This document shows, piece after piece, positions 45,263 through 55,446 of a DNA stretch of 64,000 nt. The notes under the pieces are model-generated. The model was given only the letters and a program-made list of their open reading frames with translations. It was not told where the DNA came from and ran no database searches. The stretch's first letter is position 1. The number at the start of each line of letters is the position of its first letter. A program made the position numbers and the translations under genes. This DNA is from Gnetum montanum (Eukaryota; Streptophyta; Gnetopsida; Gnetales; Gnetaceae): NCBI GenBank assembly GCA_015680685.1, contig MNCI01007684.1, positions 627,459-691,458 of the forward strand. Direction: 5' to 3'.

Positions 45263-47615
45263 TGTGGGCGACCATTTGGGACGCAACCACCAACGAGTGT
45301 CCTCAAATAGGATTTAGGTACCTTCTGGTCTCTGGAAACACCAAGGCCCAGATACCTCCAAATAGACTCAGTAGTTAATTTTAGTGTGTGTGTGCAGTTG
45401 TGGTGTGTAGTTGTGAAAAAATGAAACGATCATGTTGTGTGTAAACTACAAATGATTTATCTTCAAGAGATTCAGCCAACTTTGCCAAGTACTGTGAGTT
45501 GTTGAGAGTTCTTATTTTGTTCAATTGCCTAGTCTATGTGGTCCTTATAATACCTAATTTTAACAAATAAAATTTTGTAAAAACATTTGAGCACAACTCA
45601 TAGGACTATGACAAAGAGGCTGAAATCTTTTCTTTAGCAAGTCATCTTACAAGTAATATTTCACGATTTCTTCTATACAAATGCTCTTCCAAGAGCCAAA
45701 GTATGTCTCCAAGTGAGAGCTAGTAGTCCTTGAACCCGCCTTTTCTTCTAACCCCTAAAGCCTTTTTATAGGTTTCAAAAGGTAGTTAGATTTCAAAATA
45801 TCTTAGCTAACTTCTCTCCCACGTAAGGAAGTTATAACTTGCCCAACAAGTTAGGGGATCTTACTTGCCCAAAAAGTTAGGAAGTTGTAACTATTTTGGG
45901 TGGTTATAACCACCATGGAGATAAAAAAGTTGCAGTTCACAAGTATCCCATTGTTGAATAAACATCCCATGCATATATTTTAAAATATTTTAATTATTTT
46001 TTTGATCCTAATAGTAATAGTAACGATGGAGTTGAGGCATACATGGATGGATAAGTATATACGTATCAATGTGGTTTGGATGTCCCATATCAATGGAAAT
46101 AATGAGGGATCCAGTGACACTGTGCACTGGCATCACCTACGACAGAAGCAGCATCCACACATGGCTCCACCACTACAACCAATGCACATTCCCAGTCACA
46201 AACGAGTTGCTTCCCTCACTTCGTCTCATGCCCAACCACACATTGCTATGAATGATCCATGCTTAGATCAATCAAAACACTACTACAAATTCCAATTCCA
46301 ATTCCAATTTTGATCCACAACCAGAACCAGTCCAGACCAGCAGAAATGAAGACTCCAATTCTAGACCTACCGAAGCCAGTGCTTCATCTTCACCAGAGTC
46401 ACTGTAGACCATAGCCATGCAACTTTCTGGATCAGGAGCCACAGTCTCCATGGCTGCTTTGGCATCGTCTGCATCATCGGTCAAAAAGTGGGATTTCCTG
46501 AGTGTGGCAGAGTTTGGTGGCCTTGTGGACCTCCTTAACGGTGCCGCAAGAGCATCTGCATCCTCAGTGGTCCTAAAGGTGCTCTCCTACACATGTGAGT
46601 ACTCATGCAGGAACTCGGCAGACGTGGTCTCCATCAGAGCTGTGCCAACGATGACGGAGCTTCTGGCAGGGGTGGAGAGCGTGGCGATGTCAGAAAGGGC
46701 TTTGTGCCTTCTACATTTTCTCGTGCAGATACTCAAGGGTTGTTCAGCAATGGTAGACCATGCATTGGCTGTGCCGCTGCTGTGTAGGAAGATCGGACAT
46801 GTGTCGGTGGTGGGAACAGCTACAGCTGTGGATGTTCTTCGACGGTTGTGTAAGTCTGGGCAGAGATTGAAGGTTCTGTAGGAGATGTTGGCATGTGGTG
46901 TGGTCACAAAATTGGTGTTGGTGCTGCAAATGGAGTGTGATTCTGTTATGAGGAAGCATGCCATGCTACTGCTGCCCATGCTTTCTAAGGAGTTCCAGGG
47001 ATCCCCATGCTTAAACATTTGAGCATGCCACAAGGAAGCAATTTGTTTCACGTCAACATTTTTTATCTGTAGATTCTGTACGAGTACCTTCATTTAAATC
47101 TTCCAATGTTGATGGATGATCTGAGATCTAATACAACAAGTGTAAATACCTTGTATTTATTCATTACAGTTGACAAAATTGCACCATGGATGCACACAAT
47201 GCTCTTCAATATGATTTTGTAAGCTAAAGATAGCTGGGAGGTAAAGTTTGGATGGATCTTTGATATTTGCGCTTTGAAAACACTTATTTCATTGGAGTTC
47301 CTGATTTCAAGGGTTCCAACATCCTTAAAAATTCTGCGACTGTTCCAAATTGTGAGACATTTAGGAATGCCACCCAGAGTCTCCTCCAGAATTTGTCTTT
47401 TGTTGAAATGAATTCTTCTAGCCAATATGTGGCTGGAAGTAATACATCAGTATCCTCTATGGTTTATGGACTTGTCCAGTGATTTATCTGAGAATTATTC
47501 ATATTTTTCCAGTAGTTTAAAAACAGATTGGTTATTTATGCAGTTGTTTTACAAATTGCTTTGTTCCAATATCTCTACTTTTGCTATTCCATGAAATGGC
47601 CAAAATGTGCCAACA
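45263..47615 (-). mobile_element. 3' LTR of the 13.5 kb element (with a 722 bp internal deletion)
   Basis: Matches 55,724-58,800, but the segment equivalent to 56,063-56,784 is missing. The break lies at the four bases ACTC, present at both ends of the missing segment in the other LTR. It starts TGTGGGCGACC in plus orientation and ends TGCCAACA. A TATA box (minus strand CCTATAAAAAGG) lies at about 45,765-45,780. The U-box pseudogene is at 46,069-47,022. Confidence 0.85.
46069..47022 (+). pseudogene. U-box/ARM E3 ubiquitin ligase pseudogene inside the LTR, copy 1
   Basis: One frame of 318 codons without introns. It starts with the U-box: GCPISMEIMRDPVTLCTGIT, YDRSSIHTWL and CPVTNE-like TFPVTNELLPSLRLMPNHTL. 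A Ser/Asn-rich linker follows, then ARM-type helices (KWDFLSVAEFGGLVDLL, LLAGVESVAMSERALCLLHF, VPLLCRKIGHVSVVGTATAV) and a C-terminus ending SKEFQGSPCLNI. Plant PUB20-24-type ligases have this build, are intronless and attach ubiquitin to target proteins in the cytosol; they are usually about 400-450 residues, so this copy is shortened. Stops: TGA and TAG after NHTLL, TAG before the ARM part, TAG at 46,879. It reads opposite to the LTR and lies upstream of the LTR TATA box. Confidence 0.85.
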
Positions 47616-47635
47616 TTTCTGCCCCCTTTAAAAGC
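47616..47635 (-). promoter_or_regulatory. Polypurine tract of the 13.5 kb element
   Basis: On the minus strand TTTAAAGGGGGCAGAAA stands directly before the LTR start TGTTGGCACA. AAAGGGGGCAGAAA is purine-rich and fits the plus-strand primer. Confidence 0.6.
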
Positions 47636-47819
47636 TTAAAGAAATTTATGCAAGCCCTTTAAAACTGAACTGTACTGAAGCTTTTATTGAAATTTTTACA
47701 GCTAAACTGATAAATCTTTTTGGAGGAAAATTTCCATCAAACATAAGGTTTAATGCTATAAAAACCTCATTCCTAAAAAAAACAGCAAATTATACATTAT
47801 CAAGTCCTTTATTCATGGA

Positions 47820-48140
47820 CTATTCTTGAGATGGGAAGAGAATGGTAAGGATTACTTTGGTAGGAATCCTCATATCTCTAACCTTCTCATAAGAAATCTC
47901 TAAAATGATGAATGTCGTTTTGTATCTATCATTCTTATCTACCACGATTTGATCATAACCTGAGAAACCATTTAAGAAAGAATATACTTGACAACCTGAG
48001 ACTTTAATCGGCATCTCATCAATTCTTGGAAGTAGATACTTATCCTTTTTTGAGGCATCATTCAGATTTCTAAAGTCTACACAAAGCCTTATATCATCAT
48101 TTTTCTTTCTCACTGGAACAAGGTATAGTTGGTGGAACAA
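47820..48140 (-). pseudogene. Reverse transcriptase fragment, minus strand
   Basis: The frame reads PVRKKNDDIRLCVDFRNLND, KDKYLLPRIDEM and SGCQVYSFLNGFSGYDQIVV. It is nearly the same protein as 52,185-52,400 on the plus strand, so it comes from the same family. It is the expected orientation for the surrounding element but is cut before the YLDD box. On its 5' side it joins leader sequence through the short shared run TTGTTCCA. Confidence 0.8.
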
Positions 48141-48184
48141 AGTATAGTTGATGTGACACTTCTATTATCTAAAATGGCTTAATA

Positions 48185-48402
48185 TAAAGATAAAGGCTTA
48201 ATATAATTTCTTAAGCCTTTATAGTAACAAAGTATAGTTGATGTGCTAAAATTATAAGGCTTATGGACTTATAAGTATAGCAATCTAAAATTTTAAGTTT
48301 AGAAAATTTAGCCTCTAAGTTCATAAGCCTTATAATTTTAACACATCAACTATACTTTGTTACTATAAAGGCTTAAGAAATTATATTAAGCCTTTATCTT
48401 TA
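48185..48402. repeat. 87 bp near-perfect inverted repeat (hairpin)
   Basis: Arms 48,185-48,271 and 48,316-48,402 are reverse complements with two mismatches, separated by a 44-base loop. The arm sequence is the element leader (…AGGCTTAAGAAATTATATTAAG), which normally follows the primer site. It marks the turning point between minus- and plus-oriented parts of the element. Confidence 0.85.
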
Positions 48403-48552
48403 AAGTGAATCTCAAACCTAATAAGTATAGCAATCTAAAATGCCACATTTTATTAAGCCTTGATCTTTATATTATCTATTATACTTATTTTAGATTGCAA
48501 AGTATATTATCTAATTAGGTTTCTTAATATTCCATAATTGTTGAAATGGTCT

Positions 48553-49235
48553 ATCTTTGGTATTTTGATGGGACCAAAATAGCTTCTTTTATCTTTAAAG
48601 TGAATCCCTGTGGTATTTCAATCAGGAATTGTCAAGTCTTTTGAAGGTTCTATTAAATGCAATTGTTGACATCCATTATCTAGCCAAAATGGAGTCTTGT
48701 ATGTGATAGTTTATGTAGCAATTTTTTGATAGCATAGTAGGATTTTCTTGAAAAATTTGATTATTTGAGCCTTAGAATTTTGAACGATTCATAGTTATTG
48801 AATTTGGGATAGCGTTATTGTGAAGTGTTTACTTGTATCATTTTACCTTGTTTAAACATTTAAGGTCCTAACACAAATCTTCTTTCTTTTCTTCCTATTT
48901 CCATTGAATCTTGCTCTATTTCTAGTTTCCTTATGGAACTATTTCTTTCTCTGGAAAAAATTAGAAGTAGATTCATGGAGTTGTGCTCAAATGCTTTTAC
49001 AAAATTTTATTTGTTACAAGTAGGTATTATAAGGACCACTTAGACTAGGCAATTGAACAATATAGAAACTCTCAACAACTCATAGTACTTGGCAAAGTTG
49101 GCTGAATCTCTTTAAGATAAGTCATTTGTAGTTTTTCACAACTGCACACCACAACAACACACACACATACTCACATTAACTACTGAGTCTATTTCGAGGT
49201 ATCTAGGCCTTGGTGTTGCCAAACGGTCGCCAACA
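48553..49235 (+). mobile_element. Partial LTR (downstream part) in plus orientation
   Basis: Matches the last 680 bases of the Tat-type LTR as in 17,095-17,840 (TTTGGTATTTTGAT ... GGTCGCCAACA). It is preceded by leader sequence, not by the upstream half of an LTR. A primer-site motif follows. It mirrors the partial LTR at 54,695-55,446. Confidence 0.8.
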
Positions 49236-49242
49236 GTTCTTT

Positions 49243-49260
49243 TGACGCTAGAAGGAGGGC
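49243..49260 (+). promoter_or_regulatory. Primer-site motif, plus-strand copy
   Basis: TGACGCTAGAAGGAGGGC, seven bases after the LTR end; same as TGGCACTAGAAGGAGGGC at 55,716-55,699 with two changes. Confidence 0.6.
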
Positions 49261-49375
49261 TAAAAATTTAGTCTCTAAGTTCATAAGCCTTATAATTTTA
49301 GCACATCAACAATTATTTGTTACTGTAAAGGCTTAAGAAATTAGATACTATTTTCAGTTCATAACCAAGAAGATT

Positions 49376-50330
49376 GATAGTTTAGAAAATTTAAAAGTTT
49401 CAGAAGATATTCTTGATTCTAGGACTGATTCTTCATCAGAAGAAGAACAAAAGAAAGTTTTTGAATTGGGAACAAGTAGTGGAGTGAAAACTAGAAGATC
49501 AAGAAGATCACCCATTATATCTGGTTTATCGATTCATAAGAGAAGATCTAGAAAGTTTAAGAGTTCAACTATCCAAAGGAATAGGATGCCAAATCCTTGG
49601 CAAAGAGTTACACCATTAGGATTTCAAAATTACAATGATATTCCTAAGGTAGTTTACAAATATTTGCCTAAGCCTTTCATTCTTGGAAAAGCTTATTTAG
49701 CTGAAGAATATATTCACATGTTTGAGTTAGCTTTAGCTCATGCAAATATTCAACATCAAGATCANCAATTTGGTTAAGCAGAACTCCAAACTTAACTACA
49801 CTAAATGACTACTTTCGTGAAGCTATACAGTTAGAAAAATAGTTGAACTTGAATCCTGAAGAAAATATTGCAATTAAAAAAAGAGAAGAAAGAGTTATGA
49901 TTCCTATGCAAGATTTTTCTCAATTTAAAGCTTTACCAGGTCTATCTCATGTTAAGAAAGAGCAAGAACATGAAAGAGTATAATTTAAAAAAGGATAGTT
50001 AATGAGAGATATGTCTAACAAAATAGTGAAGCTTGAAAAAGATTTGGCAATAGTTAATATCAAGGAAGAAAGGAAAAATAGAAAGCATGAACATCAAGAC
50101 ACTAAGTTAGCAGAAGATGAGGATGAAAGTGACCTTATTGTGTCCAAATTTCTTCATATTGAATCTGATAATGAGTTATCAAGTGTTCATTATGCAAGTA
50201 AATCTTCTAGCAATGGATCTAGTGATACTTCCTCTCTATCAAGTTCTGAAGAAGATATGTCTTTAGATGAAGAATGCAATAACAATGAGGAAAATGGATA
50301 TAATCTTTGATCAAAAAAAAGATTAACTAC
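49376..50330 (+). pseudogene. gag of the plus-strand Tat-type copy, core deleted
   Basis: The frame 49,376-49,777 includes RSPIISGLSIHKRRSRKFKS and AYLAEEYIHMFELALAHANI. At 49,765 a single N marks a break. The Trp-containing capsid part present in the minus copy (54,057-54,140, IWYSNLPNNSITIWDDMKN) is missing here. After a gap in homology a charged coiled-coil-like frame follows (50,002-50,310, rich in Glu/Asp/Ser), probably the gag C-part. No zinc knuckle was found. The missing core next to an N may be a real deletion or an assembly patch. Confidence 0.65.
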
Positions 50331-50502
50331 TTCTAGACCTCCAAATGTTATTACTAATCCATCTACTAAGAGAAAAGATTTTGAGCCAAATGGAAGAGAT
50401 AAGAATAAAGGTAAAGACAATTAAGTAGAGCAAAGCACTCCAAATTAGTCTTTTAATAAATGGATAAAGAGACCAAGATTTATTGGTGATGGAGAGTATG
50501 AT

Positions 50503-51048
50503 TTGATTGAAGACCTTAAACATGTCAAGGCCAATATTAGCTTTTATCAGTTACTTCAAATAGGAGATCAGCAAAGAAAGGCTTTAGAGTTCATTAAAGG
50601 TAAAAGGAGAGTTAGAGAATCAGACTTAAGTTATGTGTCTAATAATGATGAGAAATTAAAGACCTCATATGATAAGGAAGCCCCTTCTTTTCTTTTGACA
50701 ATGAAATTCAAGGATAAATACTTACATAATTGTTTGATTGATTCTGGAGCTACGTCTACTATGATGTCGTTGTCTATATGTAAGAAACTCGGTTTGATTC
50801 CTGAAAAATCAAACAAAAAGATTATTCAAGTGGATAAAAGTAGAGTGAAGATTGTGGGTCAATTACCAAATGTTCTATTGGAAATTGCTTCTGAACGTCA
50901 CGTCAGAAGTCGAGTAACTATTCAAGTGGTAGATATAATAGATTCACATAGTCTCTTATTGAGTAGAAGTTGGAGCAAAAATTTCTCAGGTTACATATCA
51001 ACAGATTATTCTCACATGTGGTTACCTTGGAAAGGAGAACCAAATTAG
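50503..51048 (+). pseudogene. Protease of the plus-strand Tat-type copy
   Basis: An open 181-codon frame. DLKHVKANISFYQLLQIGDQ is the conserved lead-in (YD-I-DLK---ANISL-QLL) of plant gypsy proteases. HNCLIDSGATSTMMSLSICK holds the catalytic DSGA (50,741-50,752). SLLLSRSWSKNFSGYIST is the C-terminal ILGR-W block in altered form. The frame is intact from DLKH to the stop. The next domain continues after a frame change of one. Confidence 0.8.
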
Positions 51049-51195
51049 ATATACATCTATAGCGAACCTTTGATGATTGATAACATTACTTCAAACAAAA
51101 AAAGTAAAATGGCTGAAAAAGGAGGTGTTGAAAAAAAAATTGTACACTCCAAGAGAATTATGATTCTAAAAAAGAATAATCAAAGAATGAGGATA

Positions 51196-51573
51196 AATGG
51201 AACTTATACTTTGATAGTTCATATAATTCAAAAGGTGCAGGAGTTGGTATAATTATATTAAGGAATGATTCGCCTGAAATTCTCAAAGCAATTCATCTAT
51301 CTTTCCATTGTACTAACAACAAGGCTGAGTATGAAGCTTTATGTATTGGTATAAGAATAGATCTAGACAAAAAGATCAAAGTAATCACTATAAAGGGAGA
51401 CTCAAGATTATTTTGTGAATAAGTAAAGGATAACTATGTAGTAAAGGGCTCATTCTTAAGACCTTACAAGCAAATTTCTTGTAAGATTTTAGATCAGTTT
51501 CAACATTTCCAAATAGAGCATATAAATAGAGTAGAGAATCTTATAGCAGATGATTTGGCAAAGGCAGCTTCAA
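51196..51573 (+). pseudogene. Archaeal-type RNase H domain lying upstream of RT
   Basis: The frame gives NLYFDSSYNSKGAGVGIIIL, LSFHCTNNKAEYEALCIGIR, ITIKGDSRLFCE and, after one TAG, EHINRVENLIADDLAKAA. The four acidic positions of RNase H are present (D in YFDS, E in AEYEA, D in GDS, D in ADDLA). The FDGS...NN-AEYEAL...GDS...ADALAK pattern is that of the additional RNase H that defines the Tat lineage. It sits between protease and RT, in the same reading frame as RT and the ordinary RNase H downstream. The enzyme would degrade the RNA strand of RNA:DNA hybrids during reverse transcription. Confidence 0.8.
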
Positions 51574-51599
51574 CATTGGATATGCAAATAATAGAAAGT

Positions 51600-52700
51600 T
51601 ACAAAGATGTAATGGTTGAAGAAGAACATTAGCCATCAGTACCAGATAATATAACATATTTACAAGTATTTGAAGATGATGATCAAGTACTAAGATTTAT
51701 GAAAAATAAACAAGAATTTGAGGGTCAAGTGATACTTGAAACGTCATCAAACTCCAAAGCTAATTTCATTCCAAAAAGGATAATTAACTTGGAACAAGAA
51801 TTCAAGAAAAATTTACTTACTAGAAAGGACATACAAAGCCCAGATAGTCAAGCTTTCGAGGTAGTGAATTTTTGATTAGACAGGATGCCAAAGATGTTGA
51901 ATGTTACAAAGGAAAGAGATTCGAGTTTCAAAAAAAACTTGTTATCATGTCTACGAAATAATTTGGACAATTTTTCTTAGTCTTATGATGATCTTAAAGC
52001 TTTTAGACAAGATGTGATGACACATAAAATTCCTTTAATAGAAGTTTGCAAAATAGTCAAGCAAAAACAAAAAAAATTCAATCCATCATTTGAACCAGCT
52101 ATGAAAGCCAAGATCAAGAAGTTATTACAAGCATGAATCATATATCCAGTACGATATTCAACATGGCTTGCTAACCTTGTTCCAGTGAAAAAGAAAAATG
52201 GTGATATAAGGCTTTGTGTAGACTTTAGAAATCTGAATGATGTCTCAAAAAAAGATAAGTATTCACTTCCAAGAATTGATAAGATGTTGATTAAAGTCTC
52301 AGGTTGTCAAGTATATTCTTTCTTAGATGGTTTTTCAGGTTATAATCAAATCATGGTGGATAAGAATGATAGATACAAAACATCATTTATCACCAAATGG
52401 GGAACTTTCGCTTACCAAAGAATGCCATTTGGATTGTCAGATGTTGGAGCTACTTTCCAAAGAGCAATGGATTTAGCATTTAAGGATTTATTAGGTAAAT
52501 TTGTGGTGGTTTATTTGGATGATATTACAATATTCTCAAAGAAAAAATAAGATCATATTAATCATCTCCAGCAAGTTTTCGATAGATGTTGTGAGTTTGG
52601 TATTTCATTAAATCCTAATAAGTGTATCTTCGGGGTTAAATTTGGAAGCTTATTAGGCCATGTGATATGTTAAGAAGGAATTGCCATAGACAATTCCCAA
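51600..52700 (+). pseudogene. Reverse transcriptase of the plus-strand Tat-type copy
   Basis: A linker (51,600-52,080) leads to PLIEVCKIVKQKQKKFNPSF, then VKKKNGDIRLCVDFRNLNDV, SFLDGFSGYNQIMVDKNDRY, TFAYQRMPFGLSDVGATFQR and VVYLDDITIF. The catalytic YLDD is at 52,512-52,523. Four stops in the linker and one after FSKKK; the frame is otherwise continuous from the additional RNase H. The RT blocks are well conserved, which suggests that this copy is younger than the Athila-like host element. Confidence 0.85.
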
Positions 52701-53147
52701 ATCCAAGCAGTACAGAATATTGAACATCCCACAAGTAAGAAATCTCTTAGATCTTTCTTTGGGAAGATAAACTTTGTGAAAAAGTTCATCCCTGGATTTA
52801 CTGAAATTACCAAACCTTTGATGCATATGTTAAAAAAGGATGTCCAAGTAGAGAAAACATTAGAATCAGAGAGAGCTTTATCAAAAATTAAAAATTCTAT
52901 AGAAGAAGCTCCATATTTAGTGAAGCCTAAGCTTAAAGAAGATTTTTGGTTATATTCTTTTGCTTCAAATGATTCTATCATTGCCGTTTTAACACAAAAA
53001 GATGTTGAAGGTCAAGATGAACCAATTGGATTTTGTGGGTATCAGTTGAAAGGTTTAGAATTAAATTATTCAGACTTAGAGAAACAAACATTTGCAGTCA
53101 TCAAAGCACTTCAGCATTTTAAATATTATCTGGAAAGTTCATTAGTC
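52701..53147 (+). pseudogene. Connection and ordinary RNase H domain, running into the sequence gap
   Basis: SKKSLRSFFGKINFVKKFIP is the connection region. The RNase H follows with WLYSFASNDSIIAVLTQKD (D replaced by the series FASND), PIGFCGYQLKGLELNYSDLE and KQTFAVIKALQHFKYYLESS. This is the typical Ty3/gypsy RNase H (SDLEK---A-V-A---F--YL). The frame is open to the N run at 53,148. Confidence 0.8.
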
Positions 53148-53576
53148 NNNNNNNNNNNNNNNNNNNNNNNNNNNNNNNNNNNNNNNNNNNNNNNNNNNNN
53201 NNNNNNNNNNNNNNNNNNNNNNNNNNNNNNNNNNNNNNNNNNNNNNNNNNNNNNNNNNNNNNNNNNNNNNNNNNNNNNNNNNNNNNNNNNNNNNNNNNNN
53301 NNNNNNNNNNNNNNNNNNNNNNNNNNNNNNNNNNNNNNNNNNNNNNNNNNNNNNNNNNNNNNNNNNNNNNNNNNNNNNNNNNNNNNNNNNNNNNNNNNNN
53401 NNNNNNNNNNNNNNNNNNNNNNNNNNNNNNNNNNNNNNNNNNNNNNNNNNNNNNNNNNNNNNNNNNNNNNNNNNNNNNNNNNNNNNNNNNNNNNNNNNNN
53501 NNNNNNNNNNNNNNNNNNNNNNNNNNNNNNNNNNNNNNNNNNNNNNNNNNNNNNNNNNNNNNNNNNNNNNNNNNNN
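53148..53576. other. Assembly gap (429 N)
   Basis: A run of N inside pol, between RNase H and integrase. Frames crossing it are not evidence of coding. If the stated gap length is right, 429 keeps the frame of both sides. Confidence 0.95.
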
Positions 53577-54059
53577 GAATGTGTTCATAATGATCAAATT
53601 AGTTTCATTTTGGAACAATTTCATGATCATTTGAATTTATTTTATGAATCCCCAAAGTCGAATATGCAACATATACTCTGATATGGATATTACTAGTCTT
53701 CCATGTATCAAGAAATTAGTTCAAAGATTCAAAAATGTTATAAATGTCAAATCCATGGGTCCAAGATTAAAAAGTCTAGAGCCCCTTTAAATCCAGTAGT
53801 TGCAGATAGATCATTTCAGCAATGGGGTTTGGATTTTATTAGTACAATTACTCTTTCAAGAGTTGGACACAAGTTTATTCTTACGGCTATTGATTATTTC
53901 ACTAAATGGTCTGAAGAAAAGGCTTTAAGAGGAAGTTTAGCATCAGATGTGATTAAGTTTTTAGAAGACCACATTCTAAGTAGATTTGGTCTATTTAAAG
54001 TGTTAGTCTTAGATAATGGACCCGCCTTCAAATCTGAAGAGGTTATCAAGTGGGCATCA
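53577..54059 (+). pseudogene. Integrase of the plus-strand Tat-type copy, truncated
   Basis: Zinc-binding part with HDH and CYKC (53,620-53,750), then SFQQWGLDFISTITLSRVGH with the first catalytic Asp, ILTAIDYFTKWSEEKAL, and FKVLVLDNGPAFKSEEV with the second. It ends at SEKI, before the third catalytic residue (Glu). There it joins a gag fragment in the opposite orientation at about 54,059. Two stops lie in the N-part. A complete plant integrase would continue for about 150-200 residues. Confidence 0.8.
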
Positions 54060-54446
54060 GAAAAGATTCTTCATGTCATCCCAAATTGTAATACTATTAT
54101 TTGGTAAGTTTGAATACCAAATTTGAGCCATATCCTTTAAATTTGATACAAACAACCTACAAGCTTGATCTTGAGGTTGAATATTTGCATGAGCTAAAGC
54201 TAACTCAAACATGTGAATATATTCTTTAGCTAAATAAGCTTTTCTAAAAATGAAAGGCTCAGGAAAATATTTGCAAACTACCTTAGGAATATTATTGTAA
54301 TGTTGAAATCCTAATGGTGTAACTCTTTGCCAAGGATTTTTCATCCTATTCCTTTGGATAGTTAAACTCTTAGACTTTCTAGATCTTCTCTTATGAATCG
54401 ATAAACCAGATATAATGGGTGATATTCTTAATCTTCTAGTTTTCAC
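54057..54446 (-). pseudogene. gag fragment, minus strand
   Basis: An open 129-codon frame on the minus strand, almost the same protein as 49,466-49,777 but with the capsid core kept (RLFVSNLKDMAQIWYSNLPN, then ITIWDDMKNLF). It belongs to the minus-oriented carrier element. It ends where it meets the truncated integrase of the plus-strand copy. It lacks the downstream gag and all of pol. Confidence 0.8.
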
Positions 54447-54669
54447 TCCACTATTTTTTCCCTATTGAAAAACTTTCTTTTCTTCTTCTTCTGATGAAGA
54501 ATCTGTCTTAGAATGAATAATATCTTTTGAAACTTTTAAATTTTCTAAACTATCAATCTTCTTGGTCATGAACTGAAAATAGTATCTAATTTCTTAAGCC
54601 TTTACAGTAACAAATAATTTTTGATGTGCTAAAATTATAAGGCTTATGAACTTAGAGGCTAAATTTTCA

Positions 54670-54687
54670 GCCCTCCTTCTACTGCCA
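54670..54687 (-). promoter_or_regulatory. Second primer-site motif, minus strand
   Basis: On the minus strand TGGCAGTAGAAGGAGGGC, seven bases after the end of the partial LTR at 54,695. One base differs from the first motif at 55,716-55,699. Confidence 0.6.
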
Positions 54688-54694
54688 AAAGAAC

Positions 54695-55446
54695 TGTTGG
54701 CGACCATTTGGGATGCGACCGCCAACAAGTATCCTCGAATAGGATTTAGGTGCTTGTTGGTCTCTAGCAACACCCCTCCAAATAGACTTAGTAGTTAATG
54801 TAAGTATGTGTGTGTGCTGTTGCGGTGTGTGGTTGTAAAAAATCAAATTCTTGGGTTGTGTGTAAAACTACAAATGACTTATCTTAAAGAGATTCACCCA
54901 ACTTTGCCAAGTACTATGAGTTGTTGAGAATTCCTATTTTGTTCAATTTCCTAGTCTACAAAGTCCTTATAATACCTACTTGTAACAAATAAAATTTTGT
55001 AAAAAAATTTGAGCACAACTCCTCGAATCTGCTTCTAATTATCCCCAGAGAAAGAAATAGTTCCACAAGAAAACTAGAAATAGAGCAAGATTCAATAGAA
55101 ATAGAAATGAAAGAAAGCAGATTTGTGTTAGGATCGCAAACTTTTAAATAAGATAAAATGATATGAGTAAACACTTCGCAATAAAGCTATCCCAAATTCA
55201 ATAACTATGAATTTTTCAAACTTCCAAGGCTCAAATAAGAAATTTCTTCAAGACAATCCTACTATGCTACCAAAAAATTGTTGCGTAAACTATCATGTAC
55301 GAGACTCCATTTTGGCTAGATAATGGATGTCAACAATTGCATTCAATAGAACCTTCAAAAGACTTAACAATTTCTGATTGAAATACCACGAGGATTCACT
55401 TTAAAGATAAGAGAAGCTATTCTAGTCCCATCAAAATACCAAAGAT
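54695..55446 (-). mobile_element. Partial LTR, minus strand, between two leaders
   Basis: The mirror image of 48,553-49,235: downstream half of the Tat-type LTR, ending GGTCGCCAACA on the minus strand at 54,695. At its other end (55,446) it joins leader sequence, not the upstream half of an LTR. The join (ATCTTTGG next to GGTCTAT) is the same in both partial LTRs. Confidence 0.8.

Noticed and set aside
46069-47022. U-box frame as a functional host gene.
   Set aside because: It contains several stops, two of them shared with the second copy, and lies entirely within an LTR.
46587-47093. A 168-codon minus-strand frame, also at 57,772-58,278.
   Set aside because: It is the antisense shadow of the U-box/ARM frame, and both copies are kept open only because the LTRs are copies.
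53142-53630. Minus-strand frame across the N gap.
   Set aside because: Almost entirely N; it is the shadow of the plus-strand pol.
52776-53681. A 301-codon frame across the N gap.
   Set aside because: The centre is translated N. Only the two ends are evidence, and these are RNase H and integrase parts.
49376-54059. Endogenous pararetrovirus (caulimovirus-type) origin.
   Set aside because: LTR fragments, a primer-site motif, an integrase domain and a Tat-type additional RNase H are present. No movement-protein-like region was seen.
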